Source: DASRDR01 sp963812945 [NCBI: uncultured Candidatus Rokubacteria bacterium]
GTDB lineage: Bacteria; Methylomirabilota; Methylomirabilia; Rokubacteriales
DNA length: 64,000 bases
NCBI GenBank assembly: GCA_963812945.1
Contig: CAWEXD010000008.1
Coordinates: 3,348,001 to 3,412,000, forward strand
Direction of reading: 5' to 3'
The position numbers were made by a program, and so were the translations under genes. The notes below the pieces were generated by a model, which was not told the origin of the DNA, made no database searches, and was given only the letters and a program-made list of their open reading frames with translations. Shown here in pieces: positions 53,814-62,667 of this stretch; the stretch's first letter is position 1; each line of letters begins with the position of its first letter.

Positions 53814-55082
53814 ATGGAGCACATCTCGAGACGATCGCTCCTGGGCGCCGCGGGGGCGGGGCTCGGCGCGCTCGTGGCCGGCTCTCTGACCGGCTGCGCG
53901 GCGACCGTGAAGGGCGACCTCGCGCCCCGCTCGGGCCGGCGGGTCGTGGTGGTCGGCGGCGGCTGGGGTGGCGCGACCGCCGCGAAGTACGTCCGCCTCG
54001 GGGACCCGACGATCGAGGTCATCCTGCTGGAACCGAGCCGGCAGTTCGTGTCCTGCCCGTTCTCGAACCTCGTCCTGAGCGGCGTCGAGTCGATCGACGC
54101 CCTGACGTTCGGCTACGACCGGCTCCGGGCTCATGGAGTCCGGATCCGGCACGAAGCCGCCACGGCCATCGAGCCCGACCGGAAGCGCGTCCGGATCGGG
54201 GAGGGATACCTCGAGTACGACCGGCTGATTGTCGCTCCGGGCATCGACTTCCTGTGGGATCAGGTGGACGGGATCGCGGGCGCCGAGGACCGGGTGCTCC
54301 ACGCCTGGAAGGCGGGGCCCCAGACCGTCGAGCTCGCCCGCCAGCTCCAGGCCATGCCCGACGGCGGGGTCGCCCTCATGACCGTGCCCCCGATGGCCTA
54401 CCGTTGCCCGCCCGGACCGTACGAGCGGGCGTGCCAGATCGCGTGGTTCCTCAAGACACGGAAGCCACGGGCCAAGCTGGTCGTTCTCGACGGCAACAAC
54501 GACGTGGTGTCCAAGCCCGGCCTCTTCAAGGCGGCCTTCCGCGGCTATCCGAACCTCGAATACCGGCCGACCAGCAAGCTGGAGAAGGTCGACCTCGGGA
54601 CACGGGAGGTCACGCCGACGGTCGGCGACCGCGTCCGGTACGACGTGCTCAACCTGATCCCGCCCCAGCGGGCGGGCGCCATCGCCGTCCAGGCGGACCT
54701 GGTGAACGCCGACCGCCGCTGGTGCGAGGTCGACCACGTGACCTACGAGTCGCTGAAGCACCCGGGGATCCACGTCATCGGCGACGCGACGACGGGGCTG
54801 CCCGTCCCGAAGTCGGGCAACATCGCGAACGCCATGGGGAAGATCTGCGCCACCGCCGTCGTCCACCTGCTCGGCGGGAAGGAGCCGCCGGTCCTCGCGC
54901 CAGGCAACACTTGCTACAGCTGGGTCAGCGACACGGAGGCGATCGCCGTGGTGAACGCGTACCGGATCGACAACGGCAAGGTGGTCCAGATCGAGCAGAA
55001 GCTGACGCCGCGCCCGAGCGCGGCCGTCGCGCAGAACTCGATCGGCTGGCGCGCCAGCATCTGGGCCGACGTGCTGGGCTGA
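53814..55082 (+). CDS. fccB: Flavocytochrome c sulfide dehydrogenase flavoprotein subunit
   Basis: This 422-aa flavoprotein starts at ATG 53814 (GGGGGAG upstream) with a Tat leader (SRRSLLGAAGAGLGALVAG). The FAD motif is VVVVGGGWGGATAAKYVRLG. Three Cys match the functional ones of Allochromatium FccB: Cys81 (VSCPFSN; the 8-alpha-S-cysteinyl-FAD position, Cys42 there), Cys198 (YRCPPGPYERA; Cys161) and Cys367 (NTCYSWVS; Cys337), the last two forming the sulfide-oxidising disulfide. LIPPQRAG and HVIGDATTGLPVPKSG are also conserved. It would oxidise sulfide to polysulfide in the periplasm and pass electrons to the cytochrome c encoded next. It lies 17 bp after the second peroxiredoxin. Confidence 0.93.
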   Translation: MEHISRRSLLGAAGAGLGALVAGSLTGCAATVKGDLAPRSGRRVVVVGGGWGGATAAKYVRLGDPTIEVILLEPSRQFVSCPFSNLVLSGVESIDALTFGYDRLRAHGVRIRHEAATAIEPDRKRVRIGEGYLEYDRLIVAPGIDFLWDQVDGIAGAEDRVLHAWKAGPQTVELARQLQAMPDGGVALMTVPPMAYRCPPGPYERACQIAWFLKTRKPRAKLVVLDGNNDVVSKPGLFKAAFRGYPNLEYRPTSKLEKVDLGTREVTPTVGDRVRYDVLNLIPPQRAGAIAVQADLVNADRRWCEVDHVTYESLKHPGIHVIGDATTGLPVPKSGNIANAMGKICATAVVHLLGGKEPPVLAPGNTCYSWVSDTEAIAVVNAYRIDNGKVVQIEQKLTPRPSAAVAQNSIGWRASIWADVLG

Positions 55083-55112
55083 CGGGCGGAAGCGCTCGAG
55101 GAGGTGACGCCG

Positions 55113-55709
55113 ATGCGACGGATTCTCCTGATGATGGTCGTGGGCCTGGGTCTCCTGGGCGCCGATGGGATGGCGGGACAGACGATGGGAGGCTCGCCGG
55201 CGGCGCCAGCGGCGATGGTCTGCAGCGCCTGTCACGGCCAGGCGGGCCAGAGCCCGTCCGACACCATGCCCATCCTGGCCGGCATGTCGCCGGCCTACTT
55301 CAAGAAGGCGATCGCCGACTACGCGGCGGGACGTCGGCCGTCCCCGGAGATGGAGCCCTACGCAAAGATGACGACCCACTTCGGGGTGGACGGCATCGCG
55401 GCGTACTTCGCCGCGCAGCCGCGCCGGGCCACGCCGGTCAAGGCCGACGCCGCCGCCGCGGGGCGGGGCAAGGCGGCCGCCGCCCAGTGCGCGGAGTGTC
55501 ATGGCGCTCAGGGCCGGGGGGACCCGGCGAAGCTCGGCCCCGCCCTGGCCGGCCAGCCACCGGGATACCTGAAGAACCAGATGCTCCTCTTCAAGCACGA
55601 CCAGCGGAGTCCCGGGGACCCCGCGCTGAAGGCTCAGAAGGCGCTCATGCAGACGATCCCGGATGACACGCTCGCCGACCTCGCGGCATACTATTCGAGC
55701 GTCCGGTAG
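55113..55709 (+). CDS. fccA: Dihaem cytochrome c (c4/FccA-like)
   Basis: I chose ATG 55113 (GAGGAGG upstream) over the GTG at 55104. The 198-aa product has a signal peptide (RRILLMMVVGLGLLGADGMA) and two haem c motifs, C37-S-A-C-H41 and C126-A-E-C-H130, each in a cytochrome c4-type half. Possible axial Met ligands are in ILAGMSPAY and the LMQTIP segment. It stands directly after fccB (30 bp), so it is the likely electron acceptor of the flavoprotein, as FccA is in known flavocytochromes c. The gene name rests on position and haem count. Confidence 0.88.
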   Translation: MRRILLMMVVGLGLLGADGMAGQTMGGSPAAPAAMVCSACHGQAGQSPSDTMPILAGMSPAYFKKAIADYAAGRRPSPEMEPYAKMTTHFGVDGIAAYFAAQPRRATPVKADAAAAGRGKAAAAQCAECHGAQGRGDPAKLGPALAGQPPGYLKNQMLLFKHDQRSPGDPALKAQKALMQTIPDDTLADLAAYYSSVR

Positions 55710-55730
55710 ACGGTCCGGCGGGCCGGTGAG

Positions 55731-56090
55731 ATGAAGGTCCTGATCAAGAGCGCCTGGGGGTCCGACGATCCGACGAAGGCCGCCTTCCCGTTCCTGCACG
55801 GCAACGCCTTCGCCGAGGCCGGGCACGAGGTGCAGATCTTCCTGCTCGGGGAAGCCGTCTCCCTGATGCGCACGCCGGTGGCGTCCGCGGTGGTGCCTGT
55901 GGGGTGGCCCCCGCTGGCCGAGATCCTGAGCCGGACCTGCTCGCTGAAGATCCCGATTCACGTCTGAACCGCGTGCTCCAGGGCCCGTGGGGTCCTCGAC
56001 ACGGATCTCGCCGGGAAGAACGCGACCTTCGCGATCCCGCCGACCCTCGTCGCCCTGACCGAGTGGTCCGACAGGATCCTGAGTGAGTGA
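55731..56090 (+). CDS. DsrE-family protein with in-frame UGA, candidate selenoprotein
   Basis: The frame starts MKVLIKSAWGSDDPTKAAFP and reads as a typical small DsrE/DsrF-like protein. TGA at 55965-55967 interrupts it after residue 78 (KIPIHV), but the same frame then continues TACSRARGVLDTDLAGKN to ALTEWSDRILSE and TGA at 56088, giving 119 residues, the family's usual length. In relatives the sequence after the I/V strand is C-x2-C-x-x-ARG; here the first Cys is UGA, the second is Cys, a U-x2-C pattern common in selenoproteins. The next gene's GTG (56083) overlaps the end of the read-through frame, as expected if it is translated. DsrE-like selenoproteins are a known family. A nonsense mutation or base-call error is the alternative. 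Confidence 0.65.
55965..56003 (+). promoter_or_regulatory. Candidate bacterial SECIS element
   Basis: Directly after the UGA, 55980-55986 (AGGGCCC) pairs with 55990-55996 (GGGTCCT; one G-U pair) around a GUG loop whose first G is 20 nt past the UGA. A lower stem (55972-55975 with 56000-56003) extends it across a 4x3 internal loop. Position, small loop and loop-start GU fit bacterial SECIS rules. Confidence 0.55.
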
Positions 56091-57386
56091 CGGCGGCGCC
56101 GCGCCCGGTGCGGCCCCGACGCTCGTCGACGCCCGGGACGCCGCGCACGCGGCTCCGGCCGCCCGGGACGCGCCGCGCCGGAACGTCCTGCTCCTCGCCC
56201 TGTGTCAGGCGGCGTTCATGAGCTCGGTGTCGCTGGTGGCGACCGTCGGGAGCCTGGCCGGGCATGCGCTCGCCAGCGACAAGGCGCTGGCCACGCTCCC
56301 GGCAACCGCGGTGGTCGTCGGCACCGCCCTCGGCACGATCCCGGCCTCGCTCCTCATGCGGCGGGCCGGCCGCCGGCTCGGGTTCATCGCGGGGACCGGG
56401 TTCGCCATCGCCGGGGGCCTCGTCGCGGCGGCGGCGATCGGGATGGCGAGCTTCTGGCTCCTGGCCCTCGGCAGCGCCCTCGTCGGCACGTCCTCGGCGT
56501 TCGGGCAGCTGTACCGCTTCGCAGCGGCCGAGGCCGTCCCCTCGGCGGCGCGGAGCCGGGCCATCTCCCTCGTGCTGGCCGGCGGCCTGCTGGCGAGCTT
56601 CGTCGGGCCGCAGCTGGCGCGCCTGACGTCCGACCTCCTCGCGACGAGGTTCGTCGCGTCCTTCCTCGCCGTGCCGGTGCTCGCCCTTGTCAGCATCCCC
56701 CTCCTGCTCGGGCTTCGGCTCCCGGCGGTGGTCTCGGACCATGCAGCGGGGCCGACGCGCCCTCTCCGGGCGATCGTGCGGCAGCCGACCTTCCTCGCGG
56801 CGGTCGTCAGCCAGATGGCCGGGTACGGAGCGATGAATCTGCTCATGACGGGCACGCCACTCGCGATGACCGCGCACCACGGACACGCACTGGGGGACGC
56901 GGTGTTCGTGATCCAGTGGCACATGGTGGGAATGTTCCTCCCGGGTTTCTTCACCGGGACGCTGATCCAGCGGATCGGCGAGCGGGCAACGATCCTGCTC
57001 GGCATCGCGCTGAACGGCGCGAGCCTCGCCGTCGCCTTCGCGGGCGTGGGGGTCTGGCACTTCTGGCTGGCCTTGGTCCTCCTCGGCGTGGGCTGGAACC
57101 TCATGTTCGTCGGCGGGTCCACCCTGGTGACGCGGACGTACGCCAGCGCGGAGCGCGCGAAGGCCCAGGCGGCGAACGACTTCCTCATCTGGGCGACGGT
57201 GGCGGCGACGTCGCTCTCCTCGGGACAGCTCCTGCACCGCCACGGCTGGCACGCCGTCGTCACGACCACCCTGCCGCTCCTCGGGCTGGCCGCAGCCGCG
57301 CTGCTGGCGGGCTCCGGGGTATCATGGCCCAGGATGTTCACCGGACGAGGCGCGGTCTCGCATCCCGACCGCTCCGGAGGACCGCG

Positions 57387-57390
<4 letters not shown>
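56083..57390 (+). CDS. Major facilitator superfamily transporter
   Basis: This 435-aa integral membrane protein has about 12 hydrophobic helices and the MFS loop motif in LMRRAGRRLGFIAGTGFAI between helices 2 and 3. Its N-terminal 30 residues are an Ala/Pro-rich cytoplasmic tail. The GTG start overlaps the end of the DsrE read-through frame by 8 bp and its stop overlaps the start of the next gene (ATGA), so translation is coupled within the sulfur operon. Its cargo is unknown; export of a sulfur compound or import of a substrate such as thiosulfate are both possible. Confidence 0.88.
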
Positions 57391-58805
<1,415 letters not shown>

Positions 58806-58822
58806 GCGACGGAGGATCCCCG

Positions 58823-58840
58823 CCCGGCCCGCCGGCCGGG
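58823..58840. terminator. Hairpin between convergent genes
   Basis: CCCGGCC/GGCCGGG with a CGCC loop in the 43-bp gap between the sulfur operon and the convergent MBL gene. No T-run. Confidence 0.35.
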
Positions 58841-58848
58841 GCCGGCGG

Positions 58849-59649
58849 TCAGCCGCCCAGCTCCGCCTCCAGATCCAGGCGCCAGCGGTCCCGGGCCGCC
58901 AGCACCCGCACCCCCGTGTCGCGCGAGAGCGTCTCCGCCAGATCCCAGGGCCGCGCCCGCAGCATGGTCAGCCCGAAGTGCGTGATGACGGCCAAGCGCG
59001 GGCGCATCGCGGAGATGAGCCGGTGCGCGTCGGGCATCGCCAGATGGATCTCGTCCCGCGGCTCGCGGTACACGACGTTGAGGATCAGAAGATCCGCGCG
59101 CAGCGCCGTCTCGATCTCCGGCACGTACCCCGTGCAGGCGACGAGCGCCACGCTGAAGCGACGCCCGACGAAGCGGAGGCCGTAGGTCTCGACGGGGTGC
59201 TTCAACAGGATCGGGGTCTCGAGCACGGGCCCCCCGTCCCCGCCCAGCGGATAGCGGCCGCCCGGCGCCAGCATCTCGGTGGCCGCCGGGTAGCTCCGCA
59301 CGTACTTCAGGATCACCGGATCCTCGTCGTACGCGTCGCGGGGAGCGAGAACGACGCCGCGCTTCTTGGTTCCACCCTGCGTCATCGCCTCGATCATGGC
59401 GTTGACGTCCCCCGAATGGTCGAGGTGCTTGTGGGTGAGAACCACGGCGGCGAGGACGCCCGGATCGAGGTTGAGCGCGCGGCCGCGGGCATGGGCGAGC
59501 GCCCCGGGGCCCGGATCCACCGACACCCAGACCCCGTCGAGGCACACCCAGAGGCCTCCCGTCGCGCGAGCCTGGAACGCCGTGGTCATGCGTCCGCCGC
59601 CGGTGCCGACGAACACGACCTGGTCGGTGTCGAGGTGGGGGGGCGGCAC
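58849..59649 (-). CDS. MBL-fold metallohydrolase (RNase Z/AtsA-like)
   Basis: The 266-aa product starts at GTG 59649, 14 bp after the thiolation enzyme. Metal ligands: LTHKHLDHSGDVN (H-x-H-x-D-H), the His/Asp regions of VALVACTGYVPE and the ITHFGL segment near residue 235. The opening VVFVGTGGGRMTTAFQARAT resembles RNase Z and arylsulfatase-like members with a substrate exosite missing. Its substrate is unknown. It is in one operon with the TtuA-like and TtuB-like genes, which suggests a link to tRNA or sulfur-transfer work, but this is inference. Confidence 0.85.
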   Translation of the reverse strand: MPPPHLDTDQVVFVGTGGGRMTTAFQARATGGLWVCLDGVWVSVDPGPGALAHARGRALNLDPGVLAAVVLTHKHLDHSGDVNAMIEAMTQGGTKKRGVVLAPRDAYDEDPVILKYVRSYPAATEMLAPGGRYPLGGDGGPVLETPILLKHPVETYGLRFVGRRFSVALVACTGYVPEIETALRADLLILNVVYREPRDEIHLAMPDAHRLISAMRPRLAVITHFGLTMLRARPWDLAETLSRDTGVRVLAARDRWRLDLEAELGG

Positions 59650-59663
59650 GGAGGACGTGCCCG

Positions 59664-60671
59664 TCAGGGCGCGTGGATCTCGGACGCGGCGTGGAGGTCC
59701 GAGATCAACCCGCGCGCGGCCGGGGGGTCTTCGGAATCGGCCGCCGCGGCGATCGAGGCGTGGTCCGTCCCGACCGCCCGCTTCACCTGGTCCCGGAGCT
59801 TGCAGAAGGCGCAGACCTCGCCCGTCGTCGTCTGGCCGCACCGCACGCACTCCACGAGCGTGACGCTCTCGCCCTCCTGGAAGCGGCCGCGCGCCTTGTC
59901 GAGGAACCCCTGGAGGAAGGTCGCCTTCGAGCCGGGGGATGTGTGCTCGAGGCGATTGAGCAGCTCCTTGTGGGCGATCGACGTCGCGCCGCGCGAGAAC
60001 GGGCATTCCTCCACGATGTAGTCGATGCCTCGCAGGAACGCGTAGGCGGCGGTCTCGCGCTCGCTCATCCGGAAGAGCGGCTTCACCCGGCGCACGAGCT
60101 TCGGGTGCGTGGCGGCCAGGACGGGCGACTGGCGTCCCAGCGAGGATTCGTCCCAGCGCAGCGTGGAGCCGAACAGCGTCGCGGCCTCGTCGTCGAGATT
60201 GTGCCCGGTCGCCACCACCGGGAACCCGCCCTCGAGCGCGGCGCGATTCATGATGTAGCGCTTCGAGAGCCCGCAGGCGGAGCAGGTCGGCCGCCGGGTC
60301 GCTTCCCTCACGGCGGGGATGGGCGCGCCCGCCGCCTCCGCCACCGCCACCACGCGCAGATCGAGCCCCCGCTCGGCGGCGAACGCCTCGCACCGGGCCT
60401 TCGAGGCGCGCGAGTAGTCGAAGATCCCGAGGTCGATGTAGAGTCCCGTGGCCTGGTAGCCGGCTCCGTGCAGCACGTCCCAGAGCGCCAGCGAGTCCTT
60501 CCCGCCCGAGACCGCCACCAGCACCGGCTCGTCGCGCGCGAGCATCCGCCACTTGCGGATCGTCTCCAGCACGTGGCGCTGGAAGAACTCGATGAAGTCG
60601 GGCCCGCAGAAGGCCGTGTTGTGGCGCCGGAGCTCCAGTGTCGCCCGGCCGCCGCACTTCCGGCACTTCAC
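59664..60671 (-). CDS. TtuA/CTU1-type tRNA 2-thiouridine synthetase
   Basis: This 335-aa PP-loop ATPase starts at GTG 60671, overlapping the sulfur-carrier gene by 4 bp. N-terminal zinc Cys (C3-x2-C6, C22) are followed by the PP-loop SGGKDS (55-60). Cys130, Cys133 (TCSACGLSKR) and Cys223 (EECPFSRG) match the Fe-S cluster ligands known for Thermus TtuA (130, 133, 222). A C-terminal zinc ribbon (CVRCGQTTTGEVCAFC) closes the protein. It would activate a uridine with ATP and accept sulfur from the ubiquitin-like carrier encoded just upstream. Whether the target is U54 or U34 cannot be told. Confidence 0.9.
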   Translation of the reverse strand: MKCRKCGGRATLELRRHNTAFCGPDFIEFFQRHVLETIRKWRMLARDEPVLVAVSGGKDSLALWDVLHGAGYQATGLYIDLGIFDYSRASKARCEAFAAERGLDLRVVAVAEAAGAPIPAVREATRRPTCSACGLSKRYIMNRAALEGGFPVVATGHNLDDEAATLFGSTLRWDESSLGRQSPVLAATHPKLVRRVKPLFRMSERETAAYAFLRGIDYIVEECPFSRGATSIAHKELLNRLEHTSPGSKATFLQGFLDKARGRFQEGESVTLVECVRCGQTTTGEVCAFCKLRDQVKRAVGTDHASIAAAADSEDPPAARGLISDLHAASEIHAP

Positions 60672-60868
60672 GGGCGCCCTCCCGAGATGACCGGGCGCAG
60701 CTCCACCTCGTCGTCCTCGGTCACGACCTCGTCGATCGTCAGGAGATCCCGGCCTCGGATGACCAGGACGGTGTCCGGGAGCACACCGAGCTCCGCCAGG
60801 AGCTCTCGCACTCGGCGGCGACCGTGAAGCTCGACCTCTCGTCCCTGGTTGCGCAGGATGACCTTCAT
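60668..60868 (-). CDS. ThiS/MoaD/TtuB-like sulfur carrier
   Basis: The ATG at 60868 gives 66 aa: MKVILRNQGREVELHGRRRV with a beta-grasp pattern and ending VELRPVISGGRP. The Gly-Gly that carries the thiocarboxylate is present, but two residues (Arg-Pro) follow it, so the tail may need trimming before activation. Its gene overlaps the TtuA-like gene, making a TtuB role the best guess; ThiS or MoaD roles are less likely given the neighbours. No activating E1 (MoeB/ThiF/TtuC) is in the window. TATAGT lies 10 bp before the ATG. Confidence 0.85.
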   Translation of the reverse strand: MKVILRNQGREVELHGRRRVRELLAELGVLPDTVLVIRGRDLLTIDEVVTEDDEVELRPVISGGRP

Positions 60869-60878
60869 TGAGGGACTC

Positions 60879-60884
60879 ACTATA
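60879..60884 (-). promoter_or_regulatory. -10 element (TATAGT) 10 nt before the sulfur-carrier start
   Basis: TATAGT on the minus strand would set a start point about 3 nt before the ATG at 60868. No Shine-Dalgarno is visible. Confidence 0.4.
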
Positions 60885-60973
60885 CACCCGCCCTTCGACG
60901 GGCGGCCGGGGCGCCCGCGCACGCGCACCCACGACAGCGCGCGGCCCGCGGACTGGCACCGCGTTGCGCGCGC

Positions 60974-62578
60974 TCAGGCCGGCTGACCGAGTCCGAACCG
61001 GGCCCGGTGCAGATGGAGAACCTTGCCCGATATCGTCGTCTGCGGCGCGCGGCGCTCGACCGTGAGCAGACCGGCATCGCGCCAGACCTGCGTCATGATG
61101 GCGGCCGTTCCTCCCGCCGCGCCGAGGGCCGAGAAGAACGCCTCCGACGCCGCCCGGGGATCGACCGGCCCCACGCCCGGGTGGACGAAGAGCCGGAGCC
61201 GGGCGCGCCCGTCCGGCGCCTCGTCCTCCACGAGCTGGTAGTCTCCGGGGCTGCCGCCGAACCGCGCCGGGAGCGCCTCCTCGAGGACGCGCGCCACGTC
61301 CGCGTCGAGGAACGTCATCCCTTCCGCGGTCAGCTTCTCGAAGCTCCGGATCGCCCGGAGGCGGGTCGTCCAGCCGAGCCCGCCGAGCGGGCACCCGCAG
61401 GCGCGCGCGTCCAGCGTCCCCGTGTCGCCGAGCGACGCGTTCAGGAGCACGAGGGGCGCCGTCGCGCGGAGGGCCGATACGAGCAGCGCCCCGGGCGGAA
61501 GGACGGGGTGCGGCAGCGCGTCATCGGGCTGGATCACGGCGACCAGGTCGCTCACGACGTGGACGTCGTCGGATCCCTCGGGCCGGAGGCACCCTTCCCC
61601 CACGAGGCCCGCCTCGATCACGGCATAGCGCGGGAACACACGCATGCCCGCGCGGCGCATCACGGCGACGCGCGCGGTGGTGATGGGCTCGCCGCCGGTG
61701 ATCACCTCGAACCCGTCGAGGCGGACGCCGGCCCGCAGCGCGGTCTCCGCGAGACGCAACATTGCGCTCGGATAGCCGAGGATCTCGGGCGTGTCGCCAT
61801 CTCCGAGGACCTCCGCAAGCCAGCGGAGGACGGGCTGCGGGTCGTCGAGCGGCGCATGGGTCGGCGACGGCAGGCGAACGCCCGCGAGCCGGGCGGCCAG
61901 GCGCAGGACGCGGACGCTCGCTCGGTACCGCGCCCGGACCACCGGGCTTCGTGGATCCACCTGGGAGAACCAGCGCTCGGGCACGGCGCCGCGCGCGGCC
62001 ACGTCCAGCAGATGCGCGATCGCTCCGCTGCCGGGCACCCCCCAGACGCCGAACCGCCGCCGGGCCGGTCCGCGAGCCGCCTGGGCAAGGCAGAGGTCCA
62101 CCGCGCGGTCCCACACGTACGCGAGGTTCCAGCCGACGGGCGTGCCGGTAGTGCTGCGGCTCCCGCCGGAGTGGACCGGCAGATCACAGCCCGCGAGCGG
62201 GTTCCGCAGCTTCATGGGGTCGGCCTCGACCGTCGTGCCGCCGCGCCGGACCGGCTGCCGCCCCTTGAATTCCTCCACCGTGAGGTACACGCCCTCGGCC
62301 AGTAGAGCCTGGAGCGCCTCCTCGACGCCGTCCCGGCGGACCAGACGCTCGAGGTCCCCGTACTCGCAGCCGGCGTGACGCAGGAGCCGCACGTACGGGC
62401 TCTCTCTGCGCGCGTAGATTGCCTGCCGAACGAGGCCGAGGAAGGCCGCGTCGCGCGAGGCGAGCCGCCGCGCCAGCTCCCGTCTCGCCTCGTCGACCCC
62501 GACCGGCCGGCGCAGGTAGCGGGGCAGCCGCGCGAGGAGTCGCGCCGCCGAGCGAAGGTCCGTCAGGACGTCCGGCAT
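60974..62578 (-). CDS. PaaK-like adenylate-forming protein, divergent
   Basis: The 534-aa protein resembles the phenylacetate-CoA ligase/LuxE side of the adenylate-forming superfamily. The P-loop-like region reads HSGGSRSTTGTPV (136-148) instead of the usual SSGTTG form. GYPSAMLRLAETAL, FEVITGGEPITTARVAVMRRAG (about 285-306), YAVIEAGLVGEGC and a C-terminal GKVLHLH follow the PaaK order. The first 120 residues are helical and unusual. It may activate an acid with ATP or may have lost CoA ligation. It precedes nothing obvious: a 105-bp gap separates it from the sulfur-carrier gene. Confidence 0.7.
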   Translation of the reverse strand: MPDVLTDLRSAARLLARLPRYLRRPVGVDEARRELARRLASRDAAFLGLVRQAIYARRESPYVRLLRHAGCEYGDLERLVRRDGVEEALQALLAEGVYLTVEEFKGRQPVRRGGTTVEADPMKLRNPLAGCDLPVHSGGSRSTTGTPVGWNLAYVWDRAVDLCLAQAARGPARRRFGVWGVPGSGAIAHLLDVAARGAVPERWFSQVDPRSPVVRARYRASVRVLRLAARLAGVRLPSPTHAPLDDPQPVLRWLAEVLGDGDTPEILGYPSAMLRLAETALRAGVRLDGFEVITGGEPITTARVAVMRRAGMRVFPRYAVIEAGLVGEGCLRPEGSDDVHVVSDLVAVIQPDDALPHPVLPPGALLVSALRATAPLVLLNASLGDTGTLDARACGCPLGGLGWTTRLRAIRSFEKLTAEGMTFLDADVARVLEEALPARFGGSPGDYQLVEDEAPDGRARLRLFVHPGVGPVDPRAASEAFFSALGAAGGTAAIMTQVWRDAGLLTVERRAPQTTISGKVLHLHRARFGLGQPA

Positions 62579-62667
62579 GCGCAGGGGTCGGCTCTCAGTC
62601 CGCGTCGATCAGGGGCCCGCCCTCCACCCATCTTGGGGGGCGCCCGGCCCCTGCGGGCCCGCGAGCC

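Noticed and set aside
55731-55967. Calling the DsrE gene a simple 78-aa truncated protein or nonsense pseudogene
   Set aside because: The frame continues intact to the family's normal end, UGA replaces a conserved Cys and a SECIS-like hairpin follows. Pseudogene status is still possible but not the best reading.
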